Shown here: piece by piece, positions 51,459-52,590 of the stretch
Layout of the letters: every line of letters begins with the position of its first letter
Position numbering within the stretch: the first letter of the stretch is position 1
Assembly (NCBI GenBank): GCA_035267185.1
Contig: DATFLY010000059.1
Span: 1 to 52,590 of the forward strand
DNA length: 52,590 nt
Direction of reading: 5' to 3'
Origin: JAUIBE01 sp035267185
GTDB taxonomy: Bacteria > Pseudomonadota > Gammaproteobacteria > Xanthomonadales > SZUA-36
The notes under the pieces: generated by a model
What the model was told of the DNA's origin: nothing
Database searches by the model: none
The model's input: only the letters and a program-made list of their open reading frames with translations
Position numbers and translations under genes: made by a program

Positions 51459-51698
51459 ATGGGGACACAAGACAGCAAACAGAAGAATCGGAGCTGGCGT
51501 GACATCGAGTCATTGCGCGAGAAAAAGCGGCTACGCGACGATTTGTTGGATATCTGGGATGAAGGTCTGGATATCGACGAGTCGGAAATTCTCGGTGATG
51601 ATTCCGATATTGACAAGTACTCAGACGAGGAAGATATCGAAGTCGAGGATGATCCGGACGACTACGATGACGACGAAAATTACGACGACGAAGACTAG
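51459..51698 (+). CDS. Small acidic protein, possibly DUF3545/PA3496-like
   Basis: This 79-residue protein begins at ATG 51459 (a GTG one codon earlier is an alternative) with GGAGG about 9 bases upstream. A basic helical start (NRSWRDIESLREKKRLRDDL) is followed by an extremely acidic tail dominated by Asp and Glu (51580-51695). The WRDIE-LREKKRLR pattern resembles small DUF3545/PA3496-type proteins; the function is unknown. It sits alone between ychF and the tRNA operon promoter. Confidence 0.6.
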   Translation: MGTQDSKQKNRSWRDIESLREKKRLRDDLLDIWDEGLDIDESEILGDDSDIDKYSDEEDIEVEDDPDDYDDDENYDDED

Positions 51699-51710
51699 GC
51701 GTTCCTTTCC

Positions 51711-51739
51711 TTGACACACCCTTTTGCGTGGGCGAGAAT
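51711..51739 (+). promoter_or_regulatory. Sigma-70 promoter of the tRNA-tuf operon
   Basis: A consensus -35 TTGACA (51711-51716) is followed after exactly 17 bases by GAGAAT (51734-51739; 4 of 6 to TATAAT). The downstream DNA is GC-rich. The leader to tRNA(Tyr) would be about 100 bases. This is the only good promoter between the acidic-protein gene and the tRNAs. Confidence 0.55.
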
Positions 51740-51846
51740 ATGCGGCTTGCTTGCGGCGGCTTGCGCTAATCATTTTTGATATTAGATCTGTCCGAAAAGG
51801 AACGATCGCGTTTGTAACGCCCTGATATTTATAAATAATTTGTACC

Positions 51847-51931
51847 GGAGGGGTACTCAAGCGGTCAACGAGGGCAGACTGTAAATCTGCTGGCTATGCC
51901 TACGTAGGTTCGAATCCTACCCCCTCCACCA
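51847..51931 (+). tRNA. tRNA-Tyr (GUA)
   Basis: This 85-base class-II tRNA has acceptor GGAGGGG/CCCCTCC, anticodon stem GCAGA/TCTGC with GTA, a long variable arm, T-arm GTAGGTTCGAATCCTAC and encoded CCA. It is the first tRNA of the Tyr-Gly-Thr-tuf operon. Its last 19 bases are repeated at 52120-52138. Confidence 0.97.
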
Positions 51932-51973
51932 TGAATTTGGGCAAGTAAATCCGAGAAAATCGGATGTTTTTGG
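51913..51973 (+). repeat. 61-bp tRNA(Tyr)-derived repeat, copy 1
   Basis: The unit comprises the last 19 bases of tRNA(Tyr), AATCCTACCCCCTCCACCA, plus 42 bases after it. The downstream part includes a 6-bp stem ATCCGA/TCGGAT (51949-51965) followed by GTTTTT, which looks like an intrinsic terminator or processing hairpin. It is identical to 52120-52180, a 207-bp period. Confidence 0.88.
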
Positions 51974-52119
51974 TGAGAAAGAGTTGGAAGTAGGATGAGA
52001 ACCTACGTAATACGACGGAGTCGTATCGTGGGTTTGACAAATTCGCCGGGAGCGAATTTGAACGTCGAAGCTTTTTGCTGAGACGGCCCCGAAGGGGTGG
52101 AGGGCAGGATGCCCGGAAT
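51974..52119 (+). other. 146-bp hairpin-rich spacer between tRNA(Tyr) repeats
   Basis: This spacer is made almost entirely of consecutive perfect or near-perfect stems: GTAGG-N7-CCTAC at 51990-52006, ATACGAC-GGA-GTCGTAT, CAAATTCGC-CGGGA-GCGAATTTG, CCCC-GAA-GGGG and GGGCA-GGA-TGCCC. The first (51990-52009) is an inverted copy of the tRNA(Tyr) T-arm segment 51901-51920 with 18 of 20 bases equal. No protein gene is supported. It is likely a structured RNA segment or a palindromic inserted element. Confidence 0.7.
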
Positions 52120-52180
52120 AATCCTACCCCCTCCACCATGAATTTGGGCAAGTAAATCCGAGAAAATCGGATGTTTTTGG
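52120..52180 (+). repeat. 61-bp tRNA(Tyr)-derived repeat, copy 2
   Basis: This exact copy of 51913-51973 begins with the 19-base tRNA(Tyr) 3' end but has no tRNA body before it. It repeats the terminator-like stem at 52156-52172. tRNA(Gly) begins 20 bases later. The layout matches one full plus one partial unit of a tRNA-derived tandem repeat. Confidence 0.88.
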
Positions 52181-52199
52181 CGGAAAAAGAAAAAAATTC

Positions 52200-52274
52200 G
52201 CGGGTGTAGTTCAACGGCTAGAACCTCAGCCTTCCAAGCTGATGATGTGGGTTCGATTCCCATCACCCGCTCCA
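52200..52274 (+). tRNA. tRNA-Gly (UCC)
   Basis: This 75-base cloverleaf has acceptor GCGGGTG/CACCCGC, anticodon stem with loop CTTCCAA giving UCC, T-arm with GGTTCGATTCC and encoded CCA. It is close to E. coli glyT in sequence and place. Confidence 0.97.
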
Positions 52275-52283
52275 AAGCTTGAT

Positions 52284-52359
<76 letters not shown>

Positions 52360-52428
52360 TATCCCCGGAGCCGGGATGAATTTATTGGCTTCGTAAAACG
52401 TATTGAATGGCACATTTCGGAGACTGGC

Positions 52429-52590
52429 ATGGCCAAGGAAAAGTTTGAGAGAAATAAACCTCACGTCAACGTGGGCACGATTGGACACGTTGACCACGGC
52501 AAGACGACGCTGACGGCGGCGCTGACGAAAGTATGCGCGGAGCTTCGTGGCGGTGACGTGACGGCATTTGAAGATATCGACAAGGCGCCC
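52429..52590 (+). CDS. tuf: Elongation factor Tu, N-terminal part
   Basis: 54 codons from ATG 52429 are visible before the window ends. They read MAKEKFERNKPHVNVGTIGH then VDHGKTTLTAALTKV, containing the G1 P-loop GHVDHGKT. The gene delivers aminoacyl-tRNA to the ribosome. GGAG precedes the ATG. It is the last gene of the tRNA operon, 69 bases after tRNA(Thr). Confidence 0.97.
   Translation, partial: MAKEKFERNKPHVNVGTIGHVDHGKTTLTAALTKVCAELRGGDVTAFEDIDKAP

Noticed and set aside
51900..52275. Open frames across tRNA(Tyr), the repeats and tRNA(Gly) (GVGFEPT-type products)
   Set aside because: These are well-known false proteins read from tRNA antisense strands.

Overview
The window is a mostly core chromosomal segment from a gammaproteobacterium. 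The evidence is several gene orders typical of that class: rsxABCDGE-nth, petABC-sspAB, surE-pcm-yqaA-nlpD-rpoS, rlmE-ftsH-folP-glmM, miaB-phoH-ybeY-corC, prfA/hemA with TPR-lolB-ispE-tRNA(Gln)-prs-rplY-pth-ychF, and tRNA(Tyr)-tRNA(Gly)-tRNA(Thr)-tuf. Several details (Pseudomonas/Xanthomonas-type Dcd, a TPR lipoprotein before lolB, the acidic-tailed CTC form of L25) fit a free-living lineage near Chromatiales/Xanthomonadales rather than enterobacteria. The genus cannot be fixed from the sequence alone.

Layout. 1-698 is the N-terminal part of an acetylornithine-aminotransferase-like gene, followed by rnt and a TraB/GumN-like secreted protein. 2320-5065 is an hvfABCD-type RiPP operon: a cysteine-repeat precursor, a DUF692 multinuclear-iron enzyme, a DUF2063 partner and a DoxX membrane protein. 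This family makes copper-binding peptides (oxazolin/bufferin class). 5117-10922 holds the Rsx/Rnf electron transport operon with nth. metG, dcd, an 81-bp duplicated intergenic element and a DegS-like protease follow. The cytochrome bc1 operon with sspAB runs to 18961, then surE to rpoS, then rlmE to glmM (ends 29347).

Accessory island. Between glmM and kbl, 29348-34540 is foreign in character. It starts with a LexA-type SOS box in front of a decayed HNH-endonuclease fragment (frame interrupted by one TGA). After it come five same-strand genes, each followed by an integron attC-like site or its remnant: a small His/Cys secreted protein, a protein of unknown family, a retinol-saturase/phytoene-desaturase-like flavoprotein, a cupin of the dihydroxyacetophenone dioxygenase type, and a four-helix membrane protein. 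No integrase gene is visible, so this is best described as a CALIN (attC cluster lacking an integron integrase).

Beyond the island: kbl-tdh (threonine degradation), miaB, phoH-ybeY-corC, and then a DUF4105/Lnb-like membrane protein in the place where lnt (lipoprotein N-acyltransferase) often sits. prfA-hemA and the lolB-ispE-prs-rplY-pth-ychF run follow. The window closes with a tRNA operon. In it, the last 19 bases of tRNA(Tyr) plus 42 downstream bases are repeated 207 bp further on, enclosing a 146-bp block of consecutive hairpins. The arrangement recalls the tRNA-derived repeats (rtT RNA) of the Escherichia coli tyrT locus. tuf begins at 52429 and runs off the end.

The most interesting items are the hvf-type RiPP operon, the integrase-less cassette array, the Lnb-like gene in the usual lnt position, and the tRNA(Tyr) repeat.
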